Of a stretch of DNA of 64,000 bases, positions 1 through 9,977 are shown in pieces. The number at the start of each line of letters is the position of its first letter. The first letter of the stretch is position 1. The stretch is from Saprospiraceae bacterium. Lineage in GTDB: Bacteria; Bacteroidota; Bacteroidia; Chitinophagales; Saprospiraceae. The stretch covers positions 62,001 to 126,000 of the forward strand of contig JAGQWX010000001.1 in the NCBI GenBank assembly GCA_020436935.1. Reading direction: 5' to 3'. The notes under the pieces are model-generated. The model did no database searches and had not been told where the DNA came from. It saw nothing but the letters and a program-made list of their open reading frames with translations. Both the position numbers and the translations under genes were made by a program.

Positions 1-33
1 ATGCTGGTCTGAAGCAACTAAAATCCTGATTTT

Positions 34-2445
34 ATGAAAAATTGTATTTGCGCTTTCTTTTTGTTTCTGACTATTTTAGGTTTTTCACAAGAATATGACA
101 CTGAATTTTTGCCATCTATTCAAATGGGTGGTACGTCTTACGTAATTGGTAATGACAAGTATGGGAATGTCTTCTTGAACTTATCTCCAGATAACAGGTT
201 AAATCAAGCCCCATACGATGGACTCATCAGGATATTGAATGATTCTATTCTTACAGTTGATGAAAATTTCAAACCAGATCCAATCGTACAAAATTTTGGA
301 CCTGCTGTAATAAAAACGGATTATGAAGGGAGAATCCTATTGGCTGGGAAAGGCATGATCAGGCTGTTAGAGGACGGTTCTCTTGATACAAGCTTTCAGA
401 TTTACCAACCAATGGGAATCACCATTTTCAACTTCATTGTACTAAAAACCAATGAAATCATAGGCGTTGCAAGATTAGCAGACAATACTTACACTACATT
501 TAAGCTAAATGAGCATGGAAAGGTTGATGCATCATTCAGTAAAGTTACTCCTGCTGATCTTTCATCGATTTGGATCAATGAAGACACTCAACATATTCTT
601 CTCGGAGGAAGATTTGATCTTTTTGGAATTACCTTGAATTCAATTTCTATTGATCAATCCGGATTTTTGATTTCAAATTTCCAAACTCAAGGCATTCCGG
701 GAATTATTGATGGGGCATTCACCAAAGACAATGAGTTTGTATTCCTCGAAGGTGACGCAAATACCATTTCACTCATCGATTCTACAGGTACCAACATTAG
801 CAAGATTAAACTAAAACCAAATTTTCCTCTAGCTTTTAATGATTACATCTATTCATTCAAGCCGCTGGGCAATGACCGCTTTATGGCAGTCGGAAATAAT
901 ATATATATCATTAAGACTAAACCTGAATTAAGTGTCGTAATAGAAAAAACTGATGTTCTGGGGAGTTCACTAGCTTACCCTATTTCTACCGATTCGAATT
1001 CATTTGTCGTGATTGGAAATTTGAACCCCCAACTGGATAGTATTATTGGGTTTGCTCAATTTCATGTCACAGATAATGAAGTGATTCCGGATTTTAGTCA
1101 CCATTTACGGATTTCGTCAAGTGGAGAGGTTTTTGCGCTTGAAGTGCAAAAAGATGGAAAGGTTTTAGTTGGCGGCAATTTGGCCTATGTCAATGGAATA
1201 TCTCACAGGAATATTTTCAGGTTAAATAATGATGGAAGCCTGGACCAACAGTTTTCCAACCTGTCCCGAAAAATTGCTAATCCCTTGATTTTTGGAATCA
1301 AGCAGCTCATCAATAGTAATCTTGCGGTCGCTTCAACCTATAATTCAGCAGCTCCAAATGGTTTTCCAAACGGAGCTTCGATATTGACAGATAAAGGGTT
1401 GCGAATCATTGCTTTACCTTTTCCTTATGGGAATTTTACCGTGACCAGCGTTACATTTCTGGAGGCAAGCACTGATAACATCTATGCAGGCCAAAGTGTT
1501 GCTGTCACTTTAGGCAATAAAACCAGCCAGGAACTTGTCAAATTCGACAGGACAGGTAAATTCATCAGCAACTACAATGATCATTTTACTGCTCTTGAGC
1601 GATACAATGGTTTCCTTGTCCAGCCAAATGATGAAATGATTTTATTCGGCATAGGTATTGGTTATGATGGCTCAGAACCTGCGAGTATCATAAAAATTGA
1701 TCCTAGCGGTAATCTCGATAACAGTTTTAAGACCAATCTACCAACAAAACTGAGGATTCAGGATGTAGTCAAAATCGCAGATGGGTATGTAGTTGCGGGA
1801 AATCTTGAAAAATCAGAACCAACCAGGTTCGAACCATATGTGGCAAAAATTTTTGAATCGGGATTGATGGATGAAGACTTTCGGGCCAATATAGAAAACT
1901 TCACCAGTGGAAATCTGGCTATGGTTCCTTACGGAGATGATCAATTTTTGATTTTTGGTAACTTTGGCATATACAACGGTGAAATCATCAGGAACAATGG
2001 GGTAGTAATCAACAACAGGGGTGATCTTATCAGTGAATCACCGATTGCATTCAAACCCACTGACAGATTGAACACGTATGCCATTGATAAAAGCAATGGA
2101 GATCTTTATATAGGAGGAAAATTTACAAACAATAATACGGTAACCAGTCTTGTACGCTTCAAGAACCTTTTGACCAAAACCAAGGATGCAGGCAAAGTAG
2201 CCGATACCTGGTTACAACACGAAAATCCGGTACCTTCCGGTAAAGAATTGGAGATCAGAATATCTGAAAGCCTCAAGGACCCTGTCGTGCGACTATATGA
2301 ATCCGGATCGGGTAAAATGGTATTTGAGAAAAAATTCTCAGGGAGCTTGTCGACATTTGAACTCCCAATCCAGCAAGCCGGTCAATTTACAATTAATGTC
2401 AGTTCAGGAAACAAAGTGTTGTCTTCACAAATATTTTGGATGTAG
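34..2445 (+). CDS. Secreted delta-60-repeat protein with T9SS C-terminal domain
   Basis: An 803-residue protein with an N-terminal signal peptide (about residues 1-18, ending GFSQ). The body carries repeated units of the delta-60 / DUF5122 type: SLDTSF (near residue 115), KVDASF (165), SLDQQF (405), NLDNSF (565) and LMDEDF (613), which in this family form a beta-propeller-like fold. The last 85 residues or so, after ENPVPSGKELEI, look like a Por/T9SS type A sorting domain, so the protein is probably exported through the type IX system and anchored or released at the surface. The function of the propeller is unknown. It converges on the TIGR02757 gene, with one base between the stop codons. 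The domain reading is strong; any specific role would be a guess. Confidence 0.85.
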   Translation: MKNCICAFFLFLTILGFSQEYDTEFLPSIQMGGTSYVIGNDKYGNVFLNLSPDNRLNQAPYDGLIRILNDSILTVDENFKPDPIVQNFGPAVIKTDYEGRILLAGKGMIRLLEDGSLDTSFQIYQPMGITIFNFIVLKTNEIIGVARLADNTYTTFKLNEHGKVDASFSKVTPADLSSIWINEDTQHILLGGRFDLFGITLNSISIDQSGFLISNFQTQGIPGIIDGAFTKDNEFVFLEGDANTISLIDSTGTNISKIKLKPNFPLAFNDYIYSFKPLGNDRFMAVGNNIYIIKTKPELSVVIEKTDVLGSSLAYPISTDSNSFVVIGNLNPQLDSIIGFAQFHVTDNEVIPDFSHHLRISSSGEVFALEVQKDGKVLVGGNLAYVNGISHRNIFRLNNDGSLDQQFSNLSRKIANPLIFGIKQLINSNLAVASTYNSAAPNGFPNGASILTDKGLRIIALPFPYGNFTVTSVTFLEASTDNIYAGQSVAVTLGNKTSQELVKFDRTGKFISNYNDHFTALERYNGFLVQPNDEMILFGIGIGYDGSEPASIIKIDPSGNLDNSFKTNLPTKLRIQDVVKIADGYVVAGNLEKSEPTRFEPYVAKIFESGLMDEDFRANIENFTSGNLAMVPYGDDQFLIFGNFGIYNGEIIRNNGVVINNRGDLISESPIAFKPTDRLNTYAIDKSNGDLYIGGKFTNNNTVTSLVRFKNLLTKTKDAGKVADTWLQHENPVPSGKELEIRISESLKDPVVRLYESGSGKMVFEKKFSGSLSTFELPIQQAGQFTINVSSGNKVLSSQIFWM

Positions 2446-2446
2446 C

Positions 2447-3247
2447 TTATCTGATGAGCTTGTATTCGTCGAGCTCACCTGAAATGCTTAGACCAAAGAG
2501 AGCATAATCAAATTTTGCCGGGTCATTCTTGTCCAGACTTCTGCAGAATGAGGTAATTTCTTCAACGATGCGCCAATCTTTTTGTTTTCTGTCCACTAGC
2601 CGGAGGTGTCTGGCCACCCTATCAACGTGGAGGTCATAAGGGATCATCAATGCTGAAGACGGGATATTTTTCCAGATGCCAAAATCGACTCCTCTGTCAT
2701 CCTTCCTTACCATCCACCTCATGAACATATTGAGGCGCTTACAAGTACTTCCCCTAACCGGGCTGGACACATGTTTTTTTGTTCTTTCGAGACCTTCTGC
2801 GAGGGAAAAAAAATAATCGTGAAACCCTGAAAGGGCTGCAAACATGAAACGTTCATCGTCAGCATCCTTCCCAAAGTTTAAGAAGACTTCCTCCATTGTA
2901 GTATGCCTGGCATACAACACTTTCAGCGCAGCCATAAAAAAAAGGGTATCCTCGGCCAGAAATGTCCTGTGTTTGAATTTTTCAAACACCTTTAGGTCCG
3001 TATCACTTGCATTGCAGATGAAATCGTGGGGTTGGCCATCCATCCAGTCAAACAATTGTTTGGACTTGGCAATGATGGTAGTACGTTGGCCCCATGACAA
3101 AACAGCCGTCCAGAAGGCAGCAATTTCTACGTCTTGTTGCTTAGAAAACTGGTGAGGTATAGAAATGGGATCGCTTTCTATGAAAGAGACGTGGTTGTAT
3201 TGCTCCACCTTTTCCTCCAGCAAAGCTTTGAGATCCTGATGGTTCAA
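2447..3247 (-). CDS. TIGR02757 / DUF2400 family protein
   Basis: A 266-residue cytoplasmic protein matching the TIGR02757 (DUF2400) family: an N-terminal part with AAFWTAVLSWGQR, a middle FHDYFFSLAEGL, and a C-terminal IPYDLHVDRVARHLRL. That last motif recalls the helix-hairpin-helix DNA glycosylase fold, where a D-x-H-V-x-R-V core follows the catalytic region, but a glycosylase function is only an inference. It lies 12 bp downstream of infB on the same strand, so it may be read as the last gene of the rimP-nusA-infB transcription unit. Its length is normal for the family and no lesion is seen. Confidence 0.8.
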   Translation of the reverse strand: MNHQDLKALLEEKVEQYNHVSFIESDPISIPHQFSKQQDVEIAAFWTAVLSWGQRTTIIAKSKQLFDWMDGQPHDFICNASDTDLKVFEKFKHRTFLAEDTLFFMAALKVLYARHTTMEEVFLNFGKDADDERFMFAALSGFHDYFFSLAEGLERTKKHVSSPVRGSTCKRLNMFMRWMVRKDDRGVDFGIWKNIPSSALMIPYDLHVDRVARHLRLVDRKQKDWRIVEEITSFCRSLDKNDPAKFDYALFGLSISGELDEYKLIR

Positions 3248-3259
3248 TCCGCTAATCTA

Positions 3260-6055
3260 TTAACCAAGTTTTGTTTTGATTTCTACGATTTCGTAAGCCT
3301 CGATGTTGTCTCCTTCTTTGATGTCATTGAAGTTCTTGATGGTAATACCGCATTCAAGACCGTTTCTGACCTCCTTGGCATCCTCTTTGAACCTCTTCAA
3401 TGAACTGATCTCGCCGTGAGCCCCCTCTCTTGTCGGGAATACAACGATACCGTCCCTGATGACTCTGATGTGGTTGTTTCTTGAAATCTTACCTTCAATA
3501 ACCAAACATCCGGCAATGGTACCAATCTTACTGATCTTGTAAGTTTCCCTGACATCTGCCAAACCGAGAATATTCTCTTGTTTGGTAGGCTCAAGCATAC
3601 CTTCCATCGCCATCTTGACTTCCTCAATCGCTTCGTAAATGATAGAGTAAGACTTGATTTGTACACCTTCCTTCTCAGCAAGAATTCTTGCGTTGGACGA
3701 AGGCCTTACCTGGAATCCTATGATGATGGCATCAGAAGCAGATGCAAGCAATACATCGGATTCAACGATCTGTCCTACAGCTTTATGGATCACATTGACC
3801 TGGATCGTTTCAACAGAAAGTTTGATGAGTGAGTCAGACAATGCTTCGATAGAACCATCCACATCACCTTTGACAATGAGGTTGAGCTCCTTGAAGGTAC
3901 CAAGTGCAAGACGTCTTCCGATTTCATCAAGAGAAATACGTTTGCTTGCCCTGTTGGCCTGCTCTCTTTCTATTTGTGCACGCTTGACAGCTACTTGTCT
4001 TGCATCCTGATCTGATTCGTAAACTTTAAATTTCTCACCAGCTTGTGGTGCTCCACTCAAACCGAGCACCAAAACAGGTGTCGCTGGAGTAGCTGCCTTG
4101 ACCTTTTTGCCTTTTTCGTTGAACATGGCTTTCACCTTACCACTATGTGCACCGGCAACGATTGGGTCACCAATGTGCAGGGTTCCATTTTCAACCAATA
4201 TTTTGGTGACATAACCTCTACCTTTATCCAAAGATGCTTCAAGTACCGTACCCACAGCATTTCTGTTTGGATTGGCTTTGAGTTCGAGTACGTCGGCTTC
4301 CAGAAGGATTTTCTCCAACAACAGATCGATATTCAGACCTGCCTTGGCAGAAATGTCCTGAGATTGAATAGTTCCACCCCATTCTTCAACCAAGAGGTTC
4401 ATTTCTGACAACTCCTGCTTGATCTTGGTAGGGTTTGCACCTTCCTTGTCAATCTTGTTGATGGCAAATATGATAGGAACACCAGCCGCCTGAGCGTGGC
4501 TGATCGCTTCTTTGGTCTGAGGCATCACTCTGTCGTCCGCAGCAACAATGATCACTGCTATATCCGTTACCTTGGCTCCCCTTGCCCTCATCGCCGTAAA
4601 GGCTTCGTGACCAGGAGTATCCAGGAAGGTGATCTTTCTGTCATTGACTACCACTTCGTACGCTCCGATGTGCTGGGTGATACCACCTGCTTCTCCGCCG
4701 GCAACGTTGGCACTCCTGATGTAGTCAAGCAATGAAGTCTTACCATGATCGACGTGACCCATTACGGTAACAATCGGTGCCCTTGGCTGTAGCATATCAG
4801 GTGTATCTTCTACGACCTCTTCATCAATATCTGCCTCTTCAGCATTGATAAATTTGACTTCAAAACCAAATTCATTGGCAACGAGTTCTATTACTTCGGC
4901 ATCCATCCTTTGGTTGATGGATACAATAACGCCCAAGCTCATACACTTGGTGATAACATCACCGACATTGACGTCCATGAGATTAGCCAACTCGGATACA
5001 GACACAAATTCTGTAAGTTCGAGGATTGAATCATCATTCAGGTTGTCAAGTGCATCTTGTTTTTCTCTCTTGAGCTCTCTATTGTCTCTCCTGATTTTCT
5101 GGCGTTTATTTTTGCCACCCATATTGAGACGAGCCATGGTAGCCTTCAGTTTCTCATCAATCTCTTTCTGTGAAACTTCTTTGACTTCATCCTTGGTTGT
5201 CTTCTGTTGGGTCTTCTTCTTAAACTCTACATTGGCAACGTCAATCGGGCTGCTGACTTTTTTGCGCTTGCGCTTGCGTTTTTTAGCATCTGCAGCATCC
5301 TTGTTGGGATCAGCAGGTTTTGGTGCAGTGCCCGCTGCAGCAGGTGCCGGCTTTTTATCACCCTTCTTCTCGTCTTTTTTGTCGTCCTTGGCTTTTTTGC
5401 CATAGGTACCAAACTTGTTGGTGTCTATTTTTCCAAGAATCTTAAGACCCTGCAGCTGTGGAGTCTTTGCTCTATATTCATTGTCCTCTTCTTCAACAGG
5501 GGCAGGAGTAACGGGAGTTTCTGGTGCTACCTGTGGTGCTTCTTCAACTTTCTCCACAGGTGCCTGTTCCTGTTTTACTTCTGGTGTTTCAACAGGTGCA
5601 CTTACCTCCTGGGGAACAACTGGCTCAGGTGCTGGCTCTTCCTTTACAACTTTTTTAGGTTCAAGGTCAATTTTGCCAACCACTTTAAGGCCTATCTTAT
5701 CAGATTTTGCCGCAACTACTTCCTCTTTTTCCTGCTGCACAGGGGCAACTTCCTGAGGTTTTGGAGCTTCCTCCACTACTGGTTTAGGCTCTTCTCTTTT
5801 TACAACAGGAGGTACAAAGACAGGGGCCGGCTTTTCGTCAGCTTTTTTGTAATTTACACCTATTTGAATTTGGTCCGCCTTTTCTTTGATAACTGCAGAG
5901 CCCTGATACTCTTGCTGCAAAAGATGATACATTGTGTCATCTACTTTTGCATTGGGTTTGTTTTCAATTGAATAACCCTTTGCTGTAAGAAAATCCACAA
6001 TGGTTGTTGTTGCAACATTGAACTCCTTAGCTACCTTTATTAATAATCCTGCCAT
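3260..6055 (-). CDS. infB: Translation initiation factor IF-2
   Basis: A 931-residue GTPase that places initiator fMet-tRNA on the 30S subunit and promotes subunit joining. The GTPase core is complete: G1 motif GHVDHGKT at about residue 433, G3 DTPGHEAF at about 479, G4 NKID at about 533, followed by domain II and the fMet-tRNA-binding C-terminal domains ending [13 protein letters not shown]. An IF2_N-type domain ([18 protein letters not shown]) opens the protein. Residues 50-330 are a long low-complexity linker rich in Pro, Glu, Val and Lys, with a basic KKRKRKRKK stretch near 258; such extensions are usual in Bacteroidota IF-2. The gene is third in the leftward rimP-nusA-infB order. Confidence 0.98.
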   Translation of the reverse strand: MAGLLIKVAKEFNVATTTIVDFLTAKGYSIENKPNAKVDDTMYHLLQQEYQGSAVIKEKADQIQIGVNYKKADEKPAPVFVPPVVKREEPKPVVEEAPKPQEVAPVQQEKEEVVAAKSDKIGLKVVGKIDLEPKKVVKEEPAPEPVVPQEVSAPVETPEVKQEQAPVEKVEEAPQVAPETPVTPAPVEEEDNEYRAKTPQLQGLKILGKIDTNKFGTYGKKAKDDKKDEKKGDKKPAPAAAGTAPKPADPNKDAADAKKRKRKRKKVSSPIDVANVEFKKKTQQKTTKDEVKEVSQKEIDEKLKATMARLNMGGKNKRQKIRRDNRELKREKQDALDNLNDDSILELTEFVSVSELANLMDVNVGDVITKCMSLGVIVSINQRMDAEVIELVANEFGFEVKFINAEEADIDEEVVEDTPDMLQPRAPIVTVMGHVDHGKTSLLDYIRSANVAGGEAGGITQHIGAYEVVVNDRKITFLDTPGHEAFTAMRARGAKVTDIAVIIVAADDRVMPQTKEAISHAQAAGVPIIFAINKIDKEGANPTKIKQELSEMNLLVEEWGGTIQSQDISAKAGLNIDLLLEKILLEADVLELKANPNRNAVGTVLEASLDKGRGYVTKILVENGTLHIGDPIVAGAHSGKVKAMFNEKGKKVKAATPATPVLVLGLSGAPQAGEKFKVYESDQDARQVAVKRAQIEREQANRASKRISLDEIGRRLALGTFKELNLIVKGDVDGSIEALSDSLIKLSVETIQVNVIHKAVGQIVESDVLLASASDAIIIGFQVRPSSNARILAEKEGVQIKSYSIIYEAIEEVKMAMEGMLEPTKQENILGLADVRETYKISKIGTIAGCLVIEGKISRNNHIRVIRDGIVVFPTREGAHGEISSLKRFKEDAKEVRNGLECGITIKNFNDIKEGDNIEAYEIVEIKTKLG

Positions 6056-6171
6056 GTACCGGTTTTGTACTTACTTTTTTTAACCTCCCCAGAGGTTTGT
6101 TGTTATGATTTTAATGTGAATCCTTGGCTACTTCTCATACCAAAGGTATGAAAACTCACTTAGATTCTTAT

Positions 6172-7407
6172 TTAATCTTCAAATTCTTCTTCCAATATCC
6201 TCAGTAGTTCATCTACTGTTTCTTCCTCGAGATCGGTCCTTCTCAGCAGCTCATCTTTGCTCAGTTTGAGTACACTTCTGGCAGTGTCACAACCGATAGA
6301 TTTGAGCTGATCGATTACCCATTCATCGATCTCATCTGCAAATTCTTCAAGATCCACATCATCGATTTCTTCTTCTATCTGATCTCTGTAAACGTCGATT
6401 TCATAACCGGTAAGTTTACTTGCGAGTTTGATGTTGTTACCACCTTTTCCGATAGCTAGGGAAACCTGATCCGGTTTGAGATAAACTGCAGCTTTTTTAT
6501 TTTCTTCATCAAATGAGATGGTAGCAATCTTAGCCGGAGTTAGTGATCTCTGGATGTAAAGCGCATTGTTGGTGGTATAATTGATAACGTCGATGTTTTC
6601 GTTTCTCAATTCCCTCACGATACCATGTATCCTGCTTCCTTTCATACCGACACAAGCGCCTACAGGGTCAATTCTGTCGTCGTAGGATTCTACAGCTACT
6701 TTTGCTCTTTCACCAGGTATACGAACGATCCTCTTCACAGTGATCAATCCATCTTCAATTTCAGGAACTTCCTGCTCAAGCAATTTCTCCAGGAACAAAC
6801 TGTCTGTTCTGGAAATGATGATGACCGGAAGATTGTTTTTCATTTCTACTTTCTTCACCACAGCGCGTACCATGTCGCCTTTTCTGTAAAAGTCACCTTT
6901 TATCATTTCTGTTCTTGGCAAGGTGAGTTCGTGGCCCGTTGCATCATCCATGATGAGCAAGTCCTTTTTCATGATCTGGCTTACTTCACCAATGACAATC
7001 TCGCCAATGCGGTCCATATATCTCTTATAAACCTCGTCTTTCTCAAGATCCATGATTCTTGATATGAGCGTTTGACGGGCAGCCATGATAGATCTCCTTC
7101 CGAATTCTTCCAGAGACACTTGTTCATAACACTCATCGCCAACTTCATAGTCAGCATCGATCCTCTTGGCCTCAGTTGCTGATATCTGACTCATCTCATC
7201 GGTCACCTCACCATCGGGAACAATCGATCTGATCCTCCACATTTCAAGGTCACCATTTTGAGTATTTACGATCACATCAAAATTCTCATCTGTGATGTAT
7301 TTTTTCTTGATCAAGGTCCTGAAGACATCTTCCAAAACCCTTACCATCGTCGGCCTGTCAATATTTTTACCGGCCTTGAACTCCGAAAACGAATCTACTA
7401 AGTTCAT
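6172..7407 (-). CDS. nusA: Transcription termination/antitermination factor NusA
   Basis: A 411-residue NusA, which binds RNA polymerase and nascent RNA to modulate pausing, termination and antitermination. Order of parts: N-terminal polymerase-binding domain (residues 1-125), S1 domain (about 134-200), KH1 containing GACVGMKGSRI (about 250-260), KH2 containing SLAIGKGGNNIKLA (about 316-329) and an acidic tail ending EEEFED. It is 7 bp downstream of rimP. The 116-bp gap to infB contains two short inverted repeats (AACCTC/GAGGTT near 6081-6097 and CATACC/GGTATG at 6139-6153) without U-runs, so they are more likely mRNA processing or pausing structures than terminators. Confidence 0.97.
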   Translation of the reverse strand: MNLVDSFSEFKAGKNIDRPTMVRVLEDVFRTLIKKKYITDENFDVIVNTQNGDLEMWRIRSIVPDGEVTDEMSQISATEAKRIDADYEVGDECYEQVSLEEFGRRSIMAARQTLISRIMDLEKDEVYKRYMDRIGEIVIGEVSQIMKKDLLIMDDATGHELTLPRTEMIKGDFYRKGDMVRAVVKKVEMKNNLPVIIISRTDSLFLEKLLEQEVPEIEDGLITVKRIVRIPGERAKVAVESYDDRIDPVGACVGMKGSRIHGIVRELRNENIDVINYTTNNALYIQRSLTPAKIATISFDEENKKAAVYLKPDQVSLAIGKGGNNIKLASKLTGYEIDVYRDQIEEEIDDVDLEEFADEIDEWVIDQLKSIGCDTARSVLKLSKDELLRRTDLEEETVDELLRILEEEFED

Positions 7408-7414
7408 CTCTGCA

Positions 7415-7906
7415 TCATTTAAAACTTATCTTAATTTTTGCGGATTTTATATCAGCATATTTAATCTCTGTTGTTACTAAATTCTTCTTTTTTTTCTTGC
7501 CTTCTTTCACAATTTCTTCAAACTGCACTGCGATCATCTGATCATCAGCTTTCAGCAAAAGTCCTTTTATTTTTTGGTCTCCGGCCAGCACCTCAATGTC
7601 CCTGCCGGTGTTGTTGATGTATTGCCTTGGAAGTTTGAGTGGACTTCCGACTCCCGGTGAAGAGACTTCGAGTACATAATCGTCACCAAAAATCTTACTC
7701 TCATCAAAATCTGCTTCCAGAAAACGACTCACCTTCTTACACACATCAAAAGATATACCCCCGTCGCGGTCAATGAATATTTCTATCTTCTTCCCCTTGA
7801 CGCTGGCCTCAACAAAAAAGCAATCTTCCAAAGCATTGTCTTTAAAAAATTGCGTTATTTTCTCATCTATACCTTTGATTTCCAAAGCCTTACATACTTG
7901 TACCAA
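7415..7906 (-). CDS. rimP: Ribosome maturation factor RimP
   Basis: A 163-residue protein of the RimP (YhbC/DUF150) family, needed for 30S subunit maturation. The family core is visible as IEIFIDRDGGISFDVCKKVSRFLEADFDE and DDYVLEVSSPGVGSPLK, followed by a C-terminal Sm-like part. No in-frame ATG lies near the expected N terminus. The start is therefore TTG at 7906, or possibly the next TTG (residue 8). Either start sits immediately after a terminator-like hairpin in the leader. It heads the rimP-nusA-infB block, 7 bp before nusA, an arrangement common across bacteria. Confidence 0.92.
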   Translation of the reverse strand: MVQVCKALEIKGIDEKITQFFKDNALEDCFFVEASVKGKKIEIFIDRDGGISFDVCKKVSRFLEADFDESKIFGDDYVLEVSSPGVGSPLKLPRQYINNTGRDIEVLAGDQKIKGLLLKADDQMIAVQFEEIVKEGKKKKKNLVTTEIKYADIKSAKIKISFK

Positions 7907-7935
7907 ATAAAAAAGGGAACCTAAAGTCCCCTTTT
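7905..7935 (-). terminator. Terminator-like hairpin in the rimP-nusA-infB leader
   Basis: On the minus strand AAAAGGGGAC (7935-7926) pairs with GTTCCCTTTT (7920-7911) around a five-base loop: ten pairs including one G-U. A U-run (TTTTTTATTTG) follows and already contains the TTG start of rimP. The genes on either side are divergent, so this is not an end-of-gene terminator for a known upstream gene. It is best read as a leader attenuator or translation-blocking structure of the operon. Confidence 0.6.
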
Positions 7936-7951
7936 CACTCTAAATTCGACG

Positions 7952-7959
7952 CAAATATA
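7952..7959 (-). promoter_or_regulatory. Candidate -7 box for rimP-nusA-infB
   Basis: The minus strand reads TATATTTG, a perfect match to the Bacteroidota primary sigma -7 element TAnnTTTG. No clear TTG is seen at the -33 distance. Transcription from here would start near 7945 and give a leader of about 40 nt made almost entirely of the hairpin at 7911-7935. Confidence 0.5.
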
Positions 7960-8055
7960 TACAATATTCAGATAAAATCCTAATGAAATAACAATTTGAC
8001 AATCAATTGCCTTTTGTATCCGTCAGGGATTTTAGTCAAACTTTTTATCGCTAAT

Positions 8056-8081
8056 TTTGTCTATTCTAATTTCCATATTTG
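8056..8081 (+). promoter_or_regulatory. Candidate promoter of pgeF
   Basis: TTTG at 8056-8059 is followed after 16 bases by TATTTG at 8076-8081, a truncated version of the TTG / TAnnTTTG pair. The TTG start codon of pgeF is at 8105. This is a weak match and rests on position as much as on sequence. Confidence 0.3.
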
Positions 8082-8104
8082 CAAAGAAATAAGACCTACA
8101 CATC

Positions 8105-8860
8105 TTGGACACGCAACTGGTTATACCTAAAATATTCGAAAACATAGCTGGTTTGGTGGCGAGACAAACCACCAGACTTGGAAACTCCCATTCAGGCTTG
8201 TACCCTGGTTTTAATTTGGGAGAGAGCGTGGGTGATGACCTTGAACTTGTGAAAGCCAACAAGGACAAGTTGTGTCAGATGCTTGGTTTTGGCCGAGAAC
8301 AACTCTATAAGTCCAAACAAGTCCACGGCACATCGGTCAAATATGTAACCAGCGGGGGCTATGATGAAGGATATGATGCCCTGATTACAGACCAGCTAAA
8401 TGTCTTGCTTGCTGTCACTGTTGCAGATTGTGTACCGATTCTACTCTATGATGAAGAACACAAAGCTGTGGCTGCGATCCATAGCGGCTGGAAAGGGACA
8501 GAAGGGAACATCATCAATAATACGCTGCAAGCAATGGCTACCTCGTTTGGAACCCATGCCTCGCGCATAAAAGCTTTTATTGGAGCCTGCATATCCGGGA
8601 AAAATTATGAGGTTGGTGCAGATGTTGCCAGTCATTTCGATGCTGTATTTTACAGACCTTCTATAAATGCAAATAAATATATGCTTGATCTCAAAATGGT
8701 GTGCAAGTCTCAATTACAAGAAGCAGGTGTTACAGATGAGTCTATTGAGGTTTCGCATTACTGTACATTTGATGACAACGATCTGTTCTATTCCCATAGG
8801 AAAGAACATGGAAAAACGGGTCGGATGCTTGCCGTCATCGGAATGAAAAATAAATTGTAA
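8105..8860 (+). CDS. pgeF: Peptidoglycan editing factor PgeF (YfiH/YlmD family)
   Basis: A 251-residue protein of the multicopper polyphenol oxidase / DUF152 family, characterised in other bacteria as PgeF, which removes wrongly incorporated L-Ser from peptidoglycan precursors. The expected zinc-ligand motifs are present: QVHGTSV, VADCVPIL and AIHSGWKG, plus the C-terminal DLFYSHRKEHGKTGR signature. The start is TTG at 8105 (MDTQLVIP); no ATG lies upstream in frame. The stop codon is one base before the ATG of the potassium channel gene, so the two are almost certainly cotranscribed. Confidence 0.9.
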   Translation: MDTQLVIPKIFENIAGLVARQTTRLGNSHSGLYPGFNLGESVGDDLELVKANKDKLCQMLGFGREQLYKSKQVHGTSVKYVTSGGYDEGYDALITDQLNVLLAVTVADCVPILLYDEEHKAVAAIHSGWKGTEGNIINNTLQAMATSFGTHASRIKAFIGACISGKNYEVGADVASHFDAVFYRPSINANKYMLDLKMVCKSQLQEAGVTDESIEVSHYCTFDDNDLFYSHRKEHGKTGRMLAVIGMKNKL

Positions 8861-8861
8861 A

Positions 8862-9812
8862 ATGAGTCTGAGAAGAAAAAACATTGAAAGCGATTTACCG
8901 CAAAATGACATAGATTTTGAACTGGGTTTCGGCAGTAAGTTTACCGGCGGGCTTTCATATATAGTCAACCAGGATGGTTCGTATAATATCGACAAAAGAG
9001 GTATTGACCGATCAACTGTATATGAACATATGCTCCAGCTTCCATTTCCGCTTTTTATACTTGAGTTGTTGGGTTTCTTTATCGGCATCAATGCAATTTT
9101 TGCTTTCTTATATTTATTACTTGGGCCAGGTCAGCTATACGGATTGTCTGCGGGGAGTTTCACAGATCATTTTTTTGATGCCTTTTTCTTCAGCATTCAT
9201 ACTTTTACTACCATTGGATATGGTAACATATACCCCACTGGCTGGGTTGCACACCTACTGGTCATTCTTGACTCTTTTACAGGCCTGCTTTTGGTTGCCA
9301 TCGCCACAGGAATTCTTTTCGTTCGATTTTCCAGGGCAAAAGTCAAGTTGAAGTTTAGTGAGAATATGTTGATAGCTCCATTTAAAGATGGTAAATCTCT
9401 GCAATTTAGAATGGTCAATTCATCTAAAAACATACTCTTAAATGTTGATGCCAACATCACCGCCACCTGGTTGGAGACACAAAAAGATGGTACAGCCAAA
9501 AGAAAGTTTCAGCGATTGCCTCTGGAGATTGAGCATGTGTATATGTTGCCTCTCAACTGGACAGTTGTACACCCCATAGACGACAAAAGCCCTCTCCACC
9601 ATACCAATAAGATGGAAAGGGAAAAAAATATGATGGAGTTTCTCATAATGGTCAGGGCTTATGATGCACAGTACAACCAGCAAATATTTAAAAGCTACAG
9701 CTACACCTGTGAAAAAATTGTCGATGGTGCGAAATTCAAACCTATGTATTATTCCACCCACGAAAAAACAATACTTGATCTCAGAGAATTGGGTACATAT
9801 GATAAGATATAA
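8862..9812 (+). CDS. KirBac-type inward-rectifier potassium channel
   Basis: A 316-residue channel subunit. Visible parts: a cytoplasmic N terminus with slide-helix region (about 40-58), TM1 (about 60-92), a pore loop with the selectivity filter TTIGYGNIYP (TIGYG at 117-121), TM2 (about 128-153) and a large C-terminal cytoplasmic immunoglobulin-like Kir domain (160-310). This is the KirBac architecture; a tetramer in the inner membrane is expected from the family. The gene starts one base after the pgeF stop, so translation is probably coupled. Gating ligand and physiological role cannot be read from sequence. Confidence 0.92.
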   Translation: MSLRRKNIESDLPQNDIDFELGFGSKFTGGLSYIVNQDGSYNIDKRGIDRSTVYEHMLQLPFPLFILELLGFFIGINAIFAFLYLLLGPGQLYGLSAGSFTDHFFDAFFFSIHTFTTIGYGNIYPTGWVAHLLVILDSFTGLLLVAIATGILFVRFSRAKVKLKFSENMLIAPFKDGKSLQFRMVNSSKNILLNVDANITATWLETQKDGTAKRKFQRLPLEIEHVYMLPLNWTVVHPIDDKSPLHHTNKMEREKNMMEFLIMVRAYDAQYNQQIFKSYSYTCEKIVDGAKFKPMYYSTHEKTILDLRELGTYDKI

Positions 9813-9919
9813 ACTTTTCGTGCTGTAAAATTCTTGCTGTATTACTCCCATTATCTGTGAATAGGGCTGATCTCCAAAGGTTTAGATCAATTTTTTTTGT
9901 TTTAATGGCTGAAATGATT

Positions 9920-9946
9920 AAACCTTGGGCTCTTGTAGCCGTCTAA
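9920..9946 (+). promoter_or_regulatory. Candidate ECF-sigma-type promoter before the sigma operon
   Basis: AAACCTT (9920-9926) and CGTCTAA (9940-9946), with the usual ECF spacing of about 15-16 nt between AACC and CGTC. The ATG of the ECF sigma gene is 31 nt downstream. The layout fits autoregulation by the sigma factor it precedes, but this is inferred from motif shape and position only. Confidence 0.45.
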
Positions 9947-9977
9947 TCAAAAAGGATGACTATATTAATATTTTCAA

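Noticed and set aside
5207-5971. 254-codon open frame on the plus strand
   Set aside because: Antisense shadow of the Pro/Glu/Lys-rich part of infB; the Phe/Leu/Arg-rich product is a by-product of codon bias on the opposite strand.
6081-6153. Small inverted repeats between nusA and infB as a terminator
   Set aside because: Stems of six pairs without a following T-run; neither would terminate, and infB expression requires read-through unless it has its own promoter.
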